Shown: positions 7,593 to 16,352 of the stretch, piece after piece | Layout of the letters: each line of letters opens with the position of its first letter | How positions within the stretch are numbered: position 1 is the first letter of the stretch | NCBI RefSeq assembly: GCF_900116635.1 | Contig: NZ_FPBJ01000011.1 | Location: 1 to 64,000 of the forward strand | Direction: 5' to 3' | Source of the DNA: Xenorhabdus koppenhoeferi | GTDB lineage: Bacteria; Pseudomonadota; Gammaproteobacteria; Enterobacterales; Enterobacteriaceae | DNA: 64,000 nucleotides | Notes under the pieces: model-generated | The model's database searches: none | Told to the model about the DNA's origin: nothing | The model's input: the letters and a program-made list of their open reading frames with translations, nothing else | Made by a program: the position numbers and the translations under genes

Positions 7593-9652
7593 GCCGCCGT
7601 TATGTGGTTGAAGCCCTGCTGCGTCCTGCCGTCGAGCTGAATACTGCGGTGGTCTCAGTCGTTGCGGCTTTTGTCTGTATCAGGGCGCCTTGGGCCATCG
7701 CACTGGCACCTTCAGTCAGCTATGTCATGGCAGGCGGTTTTGCCGTACTGGCAATGATACGCACATGGCAGGGTATTCAGGTCATCCGTTATCGCAGAAA
7801 TCTGCGCCGCCTGCCGCGTTACCAGATGAGCATCAGGCACATTCCTGTCAGTCACCGGCAGTTGTTTCTGGGCCGGGGATTTCGCTGGCAGCAGAAGCAT
7901 ACTCAGCGTTTGCAGGATACCCGCCGACCGGAAGTCGAGCGATTCGTACAACCGTCCCGGATATATCAGTTTGCCCGCGCACTGGAGCGCCGAACTGAAT
8001 ACCGTTGGCCGACATTATCTGCGCTATTACGCAAAGACTCGCCATTTAATCCGGTACGCCCGCTGCCGCCTGTGGGCGGTAATCCTGCTATCCACGGTAT
8101 TGAACCACAGGAAGCTGATGTTTTTATGGATCTGCGCGAACGGGTCGGGCATACGCTGGTGATGGGTACCACACGGGTGGGGAAAACCCGGCTGGCTGAA
8201 CTGCTTATCACGCAGGATATCCGGCGCGGCGAGGTGGTGATCGTCTTTGATCCCAAAGGCGACGCTGATCTGTTAAGGCGCATCTGGGCAGAAGCGCACC
8301 GCGCGGGTCGCGGCAATGAACTCTCCCTCTTTCATCTGGGCTGGCCGGAGATTTCGGCGCGTTATAACGCCGTCGGGCGGTTTGGCCGGGTGTCCGAAGT
8401 CGCTTCCCGTCTGGCCGGTCAGCTCAGCGGCGAAGGCAACAGCGCCGCGTTCCGTGAATTTGCCTGGCGGTTTGTCAATATTGTCGCCCGTGCTTTGGTG
8501 GCTCTGGGGCACCGGCCGGATTACCAGCTCATCACCCGCTACGTCAATAATATCAGCGAACTGTATCAGCGCTATGCCACCCGAATGATGGAGGAAAGAC
8601 AACCGGATCTGCTGGCGCAAATCAATCATTCCCTCAGCAAACTGAAAGAAAAAGACATTCCGCGCAATATGCAGGGGCAGCCCGATGCCCTCCGGCTCTG
8701 GGCTATGGAAATGACGCTGAGTTCTGACGCAGGCAAGCAACTCTATGACCCGATTCTGGATGGTCTGCGTTCTGCCGTGCGTTATGACCGTACCTATTTT
8801 GATAAAATTGTCGCGTCCTTATTGCCGCTGCTGGAAAAACTGACCACCGGCAAAATTGCGGAACTGTTATCGCCGGATTATCTCAATATGACTGACCTGC
8901 GACCCATCTTCGATTGGGAACAAGTGATCCGTAAGAACGGGATTGTCTATATCGGGCTGGATGCGCTGTCTGACAGTGATGTGGCTTCGGCGGTGGGCAA
9001 CAGCATGTTTGCGGATCTGGTCAGTGTCGCCGGGCAGATTTACAAATATGGCATGAATGCTGGATTGCCGGTACGTTATGATGGCAAACTGGCGATTAAC
9101 CTGCATTGTGACGAATTCAATGAACTGATGGGGGATGAATTTATTCCGCTGATCAACAAAGGCGGTGGGGCAGGCATGCAGGTCACGGCTTATACCCAGA
9201 CCTCCTCCGATATCGAAGCCCGTATCGGCAGCCCGGCTAAAACTGCACAGGTGATGGGTAACTTCAATACCCTGATTATGCTGCGGGTGCGCGATAACCG
9301 GACGGCGGAGTTGCTCACCAGTCAGTTACCTGAAGTGGAAATCTACAGCAAGACGCTGGTCTCCGGGCATTCGGATATTGCCGATGTGGAGCAGGGGCAG
9401 GATTTTACCTCGTCCACACAGGACAGGGTGGGGACGGTTAAAACGCCGCTTGTCACGCCCGCCGAAATGATTAATCTGCCGAAAGGGCAGGCGTTTGCGC
9501 TGCTGGAAGGCGGGCAGCTGTGGAAAATCCGCATGCCGTTGCCCACAGGCGATGAGGATGATGCCCTGATGCCGGCCAGTTTGCAGCACATTGCCGAACA
9601 GATGCGCCGGCACTACCGCACCAGTGAAAACTGGTGGACAGAGAAGGGGTAG
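7589..9652 (+). CDS. traD: Conjugative coupling factor TraD (PFGI-1 class, TIGR03743)
   Basis: A 687-residue coupling ATPase. Two N-terminal membrane segments (residues about 15-60) anchor it in the inner membrane. Walker A GTTRVGKT lies near residue 193 and Walker B VIVFDPKGD near residue 218; the later LHCDEFNELMGDEF and AYTQTSSDIEARIG segments are typical of VirD4/TraD hexamers. It couples the relaxase-DNA complex to the secretion channel. The length is close to the family's approximately 690-720. The start at 7589 creates ATGA with the previous stop. This is the marker gene for conjugative competence, and its frame is open throughout. Confidence 0.95.
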   Translation: MSRRYVVEALLRPAVELNTAVVSVVAAFVCIRAPWAIALAPSVSYVMAGGFAVLAMIRTWQGIQVIRYRRNLRRLPRYQMSIRHIPVSHRQLFLGRGFRWQQKHTQRLQDTRRPEVERFVQPSRIYQFARALERRTEYRWPTLSALLRKDSPFNPVRPLPPVGGNPAIHGIEPQEADVFMDLRERVGHTLVMGTTRVGKTRLAELLITQDIRRGEVVIVFDPKGDADLLRRIWAEAHRAGRGNELSLFHLGWPEISARYNAVGRFGRVSEVASRLAGQLSGEGNSAAFREFAWRFVNIVARALVALGHRPDYQLITRYVNNISELYQRYATRMMEERQPDLLAQINHSLSKLKEKDIPRNMQGQPDALRLWAMEMTLSSDAGKQLYDPILDGLRSAVRYDRTYFDKIVASLLPLLEKLTTGKIAELLSPDYLNMTDLRPIFDWEQVIRKNGIVYIGLDALSDSDVASAVGNSMFADLVSVAGQIYKYGMNAGLPVRYDGKLAINLHCDEFNELMGDEFIPLINKGGGAGMQVTAYTQTSSDIEARIGSPAKTAQVMGNFNTLIMLRVRDNRTAELLTSQLPEVEIYSKTLVSGHSDIADVEQGQDFTSSTQDRVGTVKTPLVTPAEMINLPKGQAFALLEGGQLWKIRMPLPTGDEDDALMPASLQHIAEQMRRHYRTSENWWTEKG

Positions 9653-9661
9653 TTACCGCAC

Positions 9662-10420
9662 ATGGCACAGTCCGAAAATCCCTCCCGCCAACCTTCTCAG
9701 CCGCCCCGTAAGCATGGACTGTTGTATCGTCTGTTATGGGAATGGCCGTGGCAACTCATTGGGTTTATGGTGATGTCGTGGCTGTTCAGCCTGTTACTGG
9801 AATATCTCGGTATGGCTTTTTTCTGGCCGGAACAGGGTGCCACTCACAGTCAGAATATGATGAAAACGGAGCTGCAATTTTTATCCACTGAATTTACCCG
9901 AAGCCTGTTGCTGTCAGAAACCTCACAAACCGTTTCGGCAGGGTTGGCGCAAGCCTATCAATGGCTGTTTGTGGACAGTGGTTTTATCAACTGGATTCAG
10001 GGACAATCGCACTATCAGCTCCATAGCCGCAATGATTTTATGCGTGAATTTAATGTGGTATTACAGGGTGTATCGGGTCATTTGCGTGAGTATTGGCTGG
10101 CAACGATGTTTATCACGATGGTGACGCTGATCCGGCTGGCAATTTTGTTGTTATCTGTACCCTTGTTTGTGATGGTGATTTTGGTGGCACTGGTTGACGG
10201 GCTGGGACGTCGGGATTTACGGCGTTACGGGGCAGGGTATGAATCCAGTTTTGTTTATCACCATGCCAAACGGGGGATTAAACCGGCCTGCACCATTCCC
10301 TGTGTGCTGTATTTATCGTGGCCGGATGTGGTGTATCCTACGGTGATATTGTTGCCAGCGGCGATAGTGCTGGGCATGGTGGTCGTGATAACAACCTCCA
10401 TGTTTAAGAAATACCTGTAA
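9662..10420 (+). CDS. ICE membrane protein, TIGR03747 family
   Basis: This 252-residue integral membrane protein has predicted helices at about residues 33-58 (LIGFMVMSWLFSLLLEYLGM), 140-180 and 225-248. The FYRxDLRRYGAGYESSFVYHH-like loop (GRRDLRRYGAGYESSF) is typical of TIGR03747 proteins downstream of TraD. It begins 9 bp after the traD stop in the same operon and ends at a strong terminator hairpin. It probably sits in the inner membrane next to TraD; a biochemical role is unknown. Confidence 0.85.
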   Translation: MAQSENPSRQPSQPPRKHGLLYRLLWEWPWQLIGFMVMSWLFSLLLEYLGMAFFWPEQGATHSQNMMKTELQFLSTEFTRSLLLSETSQTVSAGLAQAYQWLFVDSGFINWIQGQSHYQLHSRNDFMREFNVVLQGVSGHLREYWLATMFITMVTLIRLAILLLSVPLFVMVILVALVDGLGRRDLRRYGAGYESSFVYHHAKRGIKPACTIPCVLYLSWPDVVYPTVILLPAAIVLGMVVVITTSMFKKYL

Positions 10421-10430
10421 GAAGCTGGGC

Positions 10431-10467
10431 GCTGGTGTGCAAAACGTTTTTTGTTTTGCACACCAGC
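10431..10467. terminator. Strong hairpin between convergent genes (bidirectional terminator)
   Basis: GCTGGTGTGCAAAAC at 10431-10445 and its perfect 15-base complement at 10453-10467 enclose the loop GTTTTTT. The hairpin lies between the stop of the TraD-linked gene and the stop of the leftward DUF5710 gene. Its A- and T-rich inner stem would allow use from both sides. Confidence 0.7.
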
Positions 10468-10508
10468 GTCAGCAGACAAGCCGCATGGCGGCGCGTCAGT
10501 CTTTCAGG

Positions 10509-11201
10509 CTAATGCGGGTATTTTGACGGTGCATTCACCACCTGCGTCATCCACTCAAACCAGTCACACGCTTTACAGATACGGTTATCCTGCTTCGGGT
10601 CAAAATGGTAGTAATGATGCGAAATATCTTCACAATACCCCACAAACGGCTGATCGATACGATGCAACTGAATGGCAGCCGCTTGTTCCCTGGAGGCAGG
10701 GAAAAACGCCCCGCCCATTTCGGCAAACAGGTCGGTATCATCCTGTTGTGCGTCACAGTGCTCACAGTGGTTTATCCAGTGCTGCCGGCGCAGCCGCTGA
10801 CTGACGGCTTGGCGAAGGCGGTGGTGAAAACCGGGCAGCACGTTACGCACGATAGAGGGAATATCGGCGATATAAAACAAAAACGCCGGGCTGTCCTGCT
10901 CTGTGTAGTCAACTTCCGTGCCGGGTTCATCGCCATTATCCGCTTCCAGTAGCTGGTGTCCGGCAGGCAGCATAAACGCCGTCACGGTGGTGTGCTTATG
11001 ACAGTGCGGGCAGGATGCCTGGGTCTGGGCGAGATACCAGTATTCAGCATGCACATTGTAGAACGGCAGCCAGTTCATAAACGGCGTCGGGTCAAAACTG
11101 TTGTCAATATACCAGATTTTAGCGGCGGCATCCCAGCGTGCACCCAGCTTCCGTGCCTGTTCGTATTCATCATCAGGGACGTTTAAATCAATCCGCAGCA
11201 T
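10509..11201 (-). CDS. DUF5710 domain protein with Cys/His clusters
   Basis: The 230-residue protein starts MLRIDLNVPDDEYEQARKLG followed by ARWDAAAKIWYI, the DUF5710 domain seen at the ends of plasmid primases and helicases. Two zinc-like clusters follow: CPHCHKH near residue 64, CEHCD near residue 148, and a late CKACDW. The gene is encoded leftward inside the rightward transfer block, and shares a 148-bp divergent gap with the RAQPRD gene. A DNA- or RNA-binding accessory role in transfer is plausible from the domain but not shown. Confidence 0.7.
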   Translation of the reverse strand: MLRIDLNVPDDEYEQARKLGARWDAAAKIWYIDNSFDPTPFMNWLPFYNVHAEYWYLAQTQASCPHCHKHTTVTAFMLPAGHQLLEADNGDEPGTEVDYTEQDSPAFLFYIADIPSIVRNVLPGFHHRLRQAVSQRLRRQHWINHCEHCDAQQDDTDLFAEMGGAFFPASREQAAAIQLHRIDQPFVGYCEDISHHYYHFDPKQDNRICKACDWFEWMTQVVNAPSKYPH

Positions 11202-11349
11202 GTGTTTTCCTTCATCATTAAGTTTTGGCTGAATAAGTTAGCCAGACTATTTAGCTAATTTTCACCAAAGCATAAAGAGTTTATTGCTGATCGGAGTTAA
11301 AAAACCCCGCATCCTCGGCCTCCTGAAATCCATGATGAGGTGAGTGTTT

Positions 11350-11679
11350 ATGCGCTGTTGCTTTTCTTTGTCCCGTTCTGCCTGTCTGCTGAGTCTGATC
11401 CTGATGTGTGTACCGCTTGCGCAGGCGGCCGAGAAAGACGAACTGGCGAGTGCAAGAAATCTGATTGAGCAGGTGCAGATGGCACTGGAGCGCGCAAACC
11501 TCGCTGAAAAGCAGGCTGACACCCCAACCCGCCCTCGCTATGACTTTGATTACCTCCGTATCAAAGCGGATCTCAGCACCATCAAAGCCGGTATTGATCA
11601 CTATCTGACCCCTTCCCGTGCCCAGCAGCAGGGATCAGGCGTGCTATCCGGTCATTACCGTCAGGAACATCCGCAATGA
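11350..11679 (+). CDS. ICE protein, RAQPRD family (TIGR01690)
   Basis: This 109-residue secreted protein has a signal peptide ending near AQAAEKDE and a helical mature part that includes RPRYDFDYLRIKADLSTIKA and IDHYL. The pattern matches the RAQPRD family of MPF-G elements. ATG 11350 is preferred over the upstream GTG 11344 because GAGG at 11337-11340 is then 9 bases away. It is the first gene of the second transfer operon and overlaps the next start by ATGA. Role unknown, probably periplasmic. Confidence 0.8.
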   Translation: MRCCFSLSRSACLLSLILMCVPLAQAAEKDELASARNLIEQVQMALERANLAEKQADTPTRPRYDFDYLRIKADLSTIKAGIDHYLTPSRAQQQGSGVLSGHYRQEHPQ

Positions 11680-11912
11680 CTGAAGCACAACGCACTGCTT
11701 TTACCGTGGCCTCGGGGCATTTTGATATCACTTTTCTGTATCTGGTCTGTGTCGGATTTTTCCTGGCCACCCTGTTTCTCTGGGCGGCCTGGGCCGCGGT
11801 GGATGTCTGGAACGGCTGGGCGAATGAAAAAGTACGTAACCAGACCATCAGCCAGTTTGCCATGCGAACCGCCATCTTACTGGTGGTTGCAGTCTGGATG
11901 TTTGCCAGCTGA
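11676..11912 (+). CDS. ICE membrane protein, TIGR03758 family
   Basis: A 78-residue protein with two hydrophobic helices: LYLVCVGFFLATLFLWAAWA (residues about 22-42) and RTAILLVVAVWMFA at the C-terminus. Size and order fit TIGR03758, found just before the pilin-like gene in MPF-G clusters. It starts by ATGA overlap with the RAQPRD gene. It is likely an inner-membrane component of the channel; the function is not known. Confidence 0.8.
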   Translation: MTEAQRTAFTVASGHFDITFLYLVCVGFFLATLFLWAAWAAVDVWNGWANEKVRNQTISQFAMRTAILLVVAVWMFAS

Positions 11913-11941
11913 TGCAACGAACATAATGAAAAAGGAATGAA

Positions 11942-12325
11942 TTGAACATGAAGCCAATTTTTACCGTCTGCCGTCGTATCAGTGCGAATCTGATAACCAG
12001 AATAAGTACCGTTTTTTTGCTGTCCGGTCTTTTCTGTCAATCAGCCCGGGCCGATTTGCCGGCTATCGAACCGCCAAAAAGTGGCGGCGGGGGCGGATTA
12101 CTGGGACAGGTGAAAGGCTATGCGCAGGATGGCATTGTGATTGGCGGGCTGATCCTTTCGGCAGTCGCGTTTTTTAAGGTCGCCTCGGCGGCGGTTGAAA
12201 CCTTCTCCGAAGTACGGGACGGCAAAGCCACCTGGGCACAGTTTGGCTCGATCATCGTGGTGGGTGTGGTGCTGCTGGTTGCGGTGATTTGGCTGCTGGC
12301 GAAATCGGCCGGCATTATCTTTTGA
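11942..12325 (+). CDS. Pilin-like ICE protein, TIGR03745 family
   Basis: The 127-residue protein has a long signal peptide ending near SARADLP, then a Gly-rich stretch (SGGGGGLLGQVKG), and two membrane helices, GIVIGGLILSAVAFFKVAS and IIVVGVVLLVAVIWLLA. This small two-helix architecture resembles VirB2-type pilins, and the gene is in the TIGR03745 position. Start is uncertain: TTG 11942 has AAGGA 5 bases upstream, ATG 11948 lies 11 bases from it. Assignment as the pilus subunit is an inference. Confidence 0.8.
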   Translation: MNMKPIFTVCRRISANLITRISTVFLLSGLFCQSARADLPAIEPPKSGGGGGLLGQVKGYAQDGIVIGGLILSAVAFFKVASAAVETFSEVRDGKATWAQFGSIIVVGVVLLVAVIWLLAKSAGIIF

Positions 12326-12335
12326 GGTACCGCTG

Positions 12336-12710
12336 ATGCAGACGATCCCGTTTTTACCCGATCGCTTAAATGCCGAACCGATCGTATTCCGGGGATTCAC
12401 CACACCGGAAATGGGGCTGGCCGCTTTGCTGGGGCTGGCATTCGGGCTGATGGTGAGCCTTCCTTTTATCCCGTTAGCCGGTTGGGTCATGTTACCGACG
12501 GGTATGCTGTTCATGCCCTTGTTATTGATGAGCTTTGGCGGTCGCTGGCTCGCTCAGTTTAAGCGCGGAAAACCGGAAAATTATCTCTGGCTGAAGCTGG
12601 AAGAGAAAAAACGCCGGCTGGGCATCGGTGATCCGGCATTGATTATTGCGGCTCAGGGCTGGTCGTTGCGCCGAAGCAGGCTGTCTCATCGTAACGGGAG
12701 CCTGCGATGA
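12336..12710 (+). CDS. Conjugal transfer protein, TIGR03750 family (VirB3/TraL-like)
   Basis: A 124-residue protein that begins IPFLPDRLNAEPIVFRGFTT. Two membrane helices follow (MGLAALLGLAFGLMVSLPFI and WVMLPTGMLFMPLLLMSFGG), then a basic cytoplasmic tail with KRGKPENYLWLKLEEKKRRL. This is the typical TIGR03750 layout, comparable to VirB3-like proteins that associate with VirB4. Ten bases separate it from the pilin-like gene, and the stop overlaps the VirB8-like start as ATGA. Confidence 0.85.
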   Translation: MQTIPFLPDRLNAEPIVFRGFTTPEMGLAALLGLAFGLMVSLPFIPLAGWVMLPTGMLFMPLLLMSFGGRWLAQFKRGKPENYLWLKLEEKKRRLGIGDPALIIAAQGWSLRRSRLSHRNGSLR

Positions 12711-13363
12711 GCCGGTTTCGTCATGCGCTGAAAAACCGTGACCAGCATATCCTGACCCTGCGGCTTGCCTGCGGGGTGCTGATACTGGTCTTGCTGATCA
12801 CGCTCACGGGCTGGATGGCCTCACCGCGCAATCTCACCATTCATAATCCGCCGGACTTACGCAGCGGCAGCACCCGCCCGTGGTGGGAAGTCCCTGCGCC
12901 GAGTGTCTACAGTTTTGCCTTTTATCTTTTCCAGCAACTGAACGCCTGGCCGAAAAACGGGGCACAGGACTACCCGGCCAAAATTGTGGCTTTGTCGCCT
13001 TATCTGACCCCCGCCTGTCAGGATTTTTTGCGGGAAGATGCTAAAATCCGGGCCGACAGTGGTGAACTGCTCGACCGGGTACGGGTAGTGTATGAAATTC
13101 CCGGCCGGGGTTATGAGACGAAAAGTGTGACGGTGCGTAACCGGGATCACTGGGTGGTGCGGCTGGATTTGGTGGCCGATGAGTATTATCACGCCGAACC
13201 CGTCAAACGGGCGTTGGTGCGCTATCCCCTGAAAGTGGTGCGCTGGGAGGGTGATGCGGAGCGTAATCCTTTCGGACTGGCACTGGATTGTTACGACGGG
13301 ATGCCACAGCGACTGGAAGCGATGCCACAACCTGTGGAAGAGAAAAAGGGTGTGTTCCAATGA
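12707..13363 (+). CDS. VirB8-like ICE protein, TIGR03746 family (PFL_4703)
   Basis: The protein has 218 residues. A short cytoplasmic N-terminus is followed by one transmembrane helix (ACGVLILVLLITLTGWMA, about residues 22-40) and a periplasmic domain with WWEVPAPSVYSFAFYLFQQL and VRYPLKVVRWEGDAERNPFGL. The single-pass NTF2-like architecture is that of VirB8 scaffolds of the inner-membrane complex. It overlaps both neighbours by 4 bp, so its translation is probably coupled to them. Confidence 0.85.
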   Translation: MSRFRHALKNRDQHILTLRLACGVLILVLLITLTGWMASPRNLTIHNPPDLRSGSTRPWWEVPAPSVYSFAFYLFQQLNAWPKNGAQDYPAKIVALSPYLTPACQDFLREDAKIRADSGELLDRVRVVYEIPGRGYETKSVTVRNRDHWVVRLDLVADEYYHAEPVKRALVRYPLKVVRWEGDAERNPFGLALDCYDGMPQRLEAMPQPVEEKKGVFQ

Positions 13364-14196
13364 AAAGATATCCATCTTGCTCTTCTGCCTGTTTTTGGCT
13401 GGGACTGGTCAGCCTCGTGCTGTTCAGCCTCAGTGCAAAGGCCGATGAACTGATGAAATGGAAACGCATTCCGTTATCCATTGCCCTCAAGATAGGTCAG
13501 GAGCGGATTATTTTTGCGGACAGAAATATGCGTGTTGGTTTTCCGCCGTCCCTCAACGATAAATTGCGGGTACAGAGCGCAGGCGGCGCAGTTTACCTGA
13601 AAGCCAGCCAGTCTTTTCCGCCAACCCGTCTGCAATTGCAGGACAGTGAAAATGGTGAAATTATCTTACTGGATATCACTGCCGCTAAAACAGGGTCAAC
13701 AGAGCCGGTCCGCATTCTTTATCCGGGTGAAAAAGGTTCTGCCTCTAAAGAGGAACCCCGGCATCAGAGAAAATCAGCACTTTCGGCTCCCGCGCCTGTG
13801 GTATTAACCCGCTATGCCGCTCAGCAGCTCTATGCACCGCTGCGCACCGTCGAACCGGTTACGGGGATCCACCCGGTCAGTCTGCATTTAGCCGACGCTA
13901 TCACGACACTCTACCCTTCAGAGCCGATTGCGGTTTCCCCGCTGGCCGGCTGGGGCGTGCAAAATTACACGGTGGTAGCCCTGAAACTGCGTAATACGGC
14001 CAAACGCAACATTACACTCGATCCACGGGCCTTGCAGGGGCAGTTTGTTACGGCAACGTTTCAGCATCGCTGGCTGGGTGAAGCAGGGACACCGGAAGAT
14101 ACCACAGTGCTGTATCTTGTGACCCGAGGACAGCCGGATCATGCCTTTATCCCTGAGCCGGTAGCGGTGAAACCGGGAGGCCGTCATGCAGGTTAA
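13360..14196 (+). CDS. VirB9-like ICE protein, TIGR03749 family
   Basis: This 278-residue periplasmic protein starts at 13360 (ATGA overlap). Its signal peptide ends near SLSAKADELMKW. The sequence RIPLSIALKIGQERIIFADRN, split here only by naming, and YTVVALKLRNTAKRNITLDP resemble TraK/VirB9 beta-sandwich proteins. The family TIGR03749 occupies this place in MPF-G operons and is expected in the outer-membrane core complex. The stop lies 11 bp inside the following gene. Confidence 0.85.
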   Translation: MKRYPSCSSACFWLGLVSLVLFSLSAKADELMKWKRIPLSIALKIGQERIIFADRNMRVGFPPSLNDKLRVQSAGGAVYLKASQSFPPTRLQLQDSENGEIILLDITAAKTGSTEPVRILYPGEKGSASKEEPRHQRKSALSAPAPVVLTRYAAQQLYAPLRTVEPVTGIHPVSLHLADAITTLYPSEPIAVSPLAGWGVQNYTVVALKLRNTAKRNITLDPRALQGQFVTATFQHRWLGEAGTPEDTTVLYLVTRGQPDHAFIPEPVAVKPGGRHAG

Positions 14197-15607
14197 ATCC
14201 AACAGTCTGGTGAAAATCCTGGTGCCGGCGGTGCTGATGGTCGGCGGGTTTATCGGCATCAAAAGTTGCAGTTCAACAGACAGTACCGCACCCGATACGC
14301 CCCAGAATAATGTCCTGGCCACGTTGTCACCGGAGGAGCTACAGGCGCTGGGTGTCGGCGGCGATACACCGGAAGATACTCTGCGTACGCTGGTGGGGAC
14401 GCTCAATAACGTGCGGGCAGAGCAGCAGCGTTTAGGTCAGCAGAATGCCGATATCCTGAAAGAAAATGACCAGTTAAAAAATCAGCGTCACGATGTCGCC
14501 GGTCAGATAGACGCGGCGGTGGCCGCCATCCGGCAGGGTGATGAACAGCGCCGGCGTGAATTACAGGATGAACAGCAGGGATTGCTGGCGCAGATTGATT
14601 TACTGACGGAACGGCTGAATTCAGCGCCTCTGTCTGCGCCGGACAGTCCGATACCGCTTGGGTCGGGAAGTATTCCGTATTCTGCCAATGCAGGCACAGG
14701 GCAGAATGAACTTATCTGGATAACACCGGCCGATGAAAAACCGGCAGACATGCAAATCCCCGGCAATGGGAAAGCCACGGCACAGTTCCCGACCTCATTT
14801 TTAAGTGAACAGCCCGTCACCGGGCACAATAAACCCCAAAATACCTCGGACCAAAACCCATCGTTTAAGGAAGAAAACGAAAAACCGGTCTATACCCTGC
14901 CTGAAAATGCCACGTTAGTCGGCAGTCAGGCCATGACCGCATTATTAGGCCGTGTCCCCGTGAATGGCACGGTCACCGACCCTTATCCGTTCAAAATTCT
15001 TATCGGCAAAGACAACCTGACGGCCAACGGCATTGAACTGCCGGAGGTGGAAGGGGCAGTGGTGTCCGGCTCAGCCAGTGGTGACTGGACACTCTCCTGC
15101 GTGCGCGGTCAGGTTAATTCCATCACGGTTGTTTTTCAGGACGGCACGGTGCGTACCCTGCCGGGCGCAGGGCAAAACACTCACGGTATCGGCTGGCTGT
15201 CTGATGAAAACGGGATTCCCTGTATCAGCGGTGAGCGCAAATCCAATGCCAGCACTTATCTGCCGACCCTGTTTGCGCTCTCGGCCATGAATTCGGCCGG
15301 CGATGCCCTGAGTGAAAGTCAGCGTACCGCCCAGACCAGCGGCACAGGCGGTATCACGACCGCGTTAACGGGCAATGCCGGACAGGCGGCATTAGGCAAA
15401 GCGATGTCAGGTGGCATGAATGACCTGAGCGAATGGCTCAGACAGCGCTACAGCCAGACGTTTGATGCGGTTTACGTCCCGCCCGGTGCCCGTGTTGTGG
15501 TGCATATCACACAACGCCTGGCGATTGATTACGAAACGAAAGGACGTAAGGTGCGCTACGGCGTGAGTGAGGCCGCCCAACGTGACAATCAGGAAGCATT
15601 AGATTAA
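14186..15607 (+). CDS. VirB10/TraB-like ICE protein, TIGR03752 family
   Basis: A 473-residue protein with an N-terminal membrane anchor (LVKILVPAVLMVGGFIGI). A coiled coil lies around residues 65-145 (VRAEQQRLGQQNADILKEND and further heptads), then a Pro-rich linker. The C-terminal beta domain ends with YVPPGARVVVHITQRLAIDY, the hallmark of TraB/VirB10 proteins that span both membranes. Its length is typical. It overlaps the upstream gene by 11 bp and the downstream start by one base. Confidence 0.9.
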   Translation: MQVKSNSLVKILVPAVLMVGGFIGIKSCSSTDSTAPDTPQNNVLATLSPEELQALGVGGDTPEDTLRTLVGTLNNVRAEQQRLGQQNADILKENDQLKNQRHDVAGQIDAAVAAIRQGDEQRRRELQDEQQGLLAQIDLLTERLNSAPLSAPDSPIPLGSGSIPYSANAGTGQNELIWITPADEKPADMQIPGNGKATAQFPTSFLSEQPVTGHNKPQNTSDQNPSFKEENEKPVYTLPENATLVGSQAMTALLGRVPVNGTVTDPYPFKILIGKDNLTANGIELPEVEGAVVSGSASGDWTLSCVRGQVNSITVVFQDGTVRTLPGAGQNTHGIGWLSDENGIPCISGERKSNASTYLPTLFALSAMNSAGDALSESQRTAQTSGTGGITTALTGNAGQAALGKAMSGGMNDLSEWLRQRYSQTFDAVYVPPGARVVVHITQRLAIDYETKGRKVRYGVSEAAQRDNQEALD

Positions 15608-15963
15608 TGGAAAAGACCCCTTCTCAGTGGATATTCAGTGCGGGTTCCCCGTATTGCCTGCAAGTGCCGGTGACATCACGGGCTGAACCCGCACGGGTGC
15701 AGCTTTACTGGCGTGCGGTGCGTAAAAAAGAATGCCGGTTGTATCTCTCAGTCGGCAGTGAATGTCAGCCGTTGAGTGACGGTGATTTTACCGTCTTCCG
15801 TCTGACCGAAACCCAGTGGCAGGCGGTGGTTGAAGGTAAAATCAGCATGGCGCCTGAACAGTGGGCGCGTTTGCCCTTTACCTTATCAGAATTGGCAGTA
15901 CACCCTGAATTTGCCACGTTTACTGTCCTTGGCACCCCGGAGGCAGCCGTATGCGGAAAATAA
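15607..15963 (+). CDS. Hypothetical ICE protein inside the T4SS operon
   Basis: The 118-residue protein has no signal peptide or membrane helix and begins EKTPSQWIFSAGSPYCLQVP. Its charge pattern and FRLTETQWQAVVEGKI / RLPFTLSELA segments do not match a family I recognise. It is locked in the operon: the start shares a base with the VirB10-like stop (TAATG), and the stop lies 13 bp inside the lipoprotein gene. That coupling, and an intact frame, support a real gene, probably cytoplasmic. It may be specific to enterobacterial members of this ICE group. Confidence 0.65.
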   Translation: MEKTPSQWIFSAGSPYCLQVPVTSRAEPARVQLYWRAVRKKECRLYLSVGSECQPLSDGDFTVFRLTETQWQAVVEGKISMAPEQWARLPFTLSELAVHPEFATFTVLGTPEAAVCGK

Positions 15964-16352
15964 AATATTATTGGCTGTTGGGGTTGGCAGGGTTACTGGC
16001 CGGCTGTACCACGTCGAAAGACGCCTTACTCCCTGCCGGGGAGCAGACAGTGCTGGCAATGTGGCAGGGGAATAAGGCCGGTCATGCGACCGTATCGGCA
16101 AGGCAGACCCTTCACCGGGCTTTAACTCCATCCGAACGGCTCAGGGCACTGGAAGAACCCTATCATTACAGCCGTTCAGCCGCGCAGGAAATCAGCCAGC
16201 AGTTTCCCCGCTTACCTAATCCCGATATGGTGATGTATGTTTTTCCGCATCTGGTCGCCGGCAATACGCCGATACCGGGTTACAGTACAGTATTTCCGTT
16301 TTATCAGCAGGCACAGTATGCCCTGCCGGGTGAACGCACGGAGGCAGGGTAA
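15951..16352 (+). CDS. VirB7-like lipoprotein, TIGR03751 family
   Basis: A 133-residue lipoprotein: MRKIKYYWLLGLAGLLAGCT shows a basic start, hydrophobic core and lipobox LAGC. The mature part contains YSRSAAQEISQQFPRLPNPD and MYVFPHL, typical of TIGR03751. Lipoproteins at this place stabilise the outer-membrane core complex with the VirB9- and VirB10-like proteins. It shares its last base with the start of the VirB4-type ATPase gene (TAATG). Confidence 0.85.
   Translation: MRKIKYYWLLGLAGLLAGCTTSKDALLPAGEQTVLAMWQGNKAGHATVSARQTLHRALTPSERLRALEEPYHYSRSAAQEISQQFPRLPNPDMVMYVFPHLVAGNTPIPGYSTVFPFYQQAQYALPGERTEAG

Noticed and set aside
10431-10467. oriT or RNA gene at the strong 15-bp hairpin
   Set aside because: Its place exactly between two convergent stops and its T-rich loop favour a simple bidirectional terminator.
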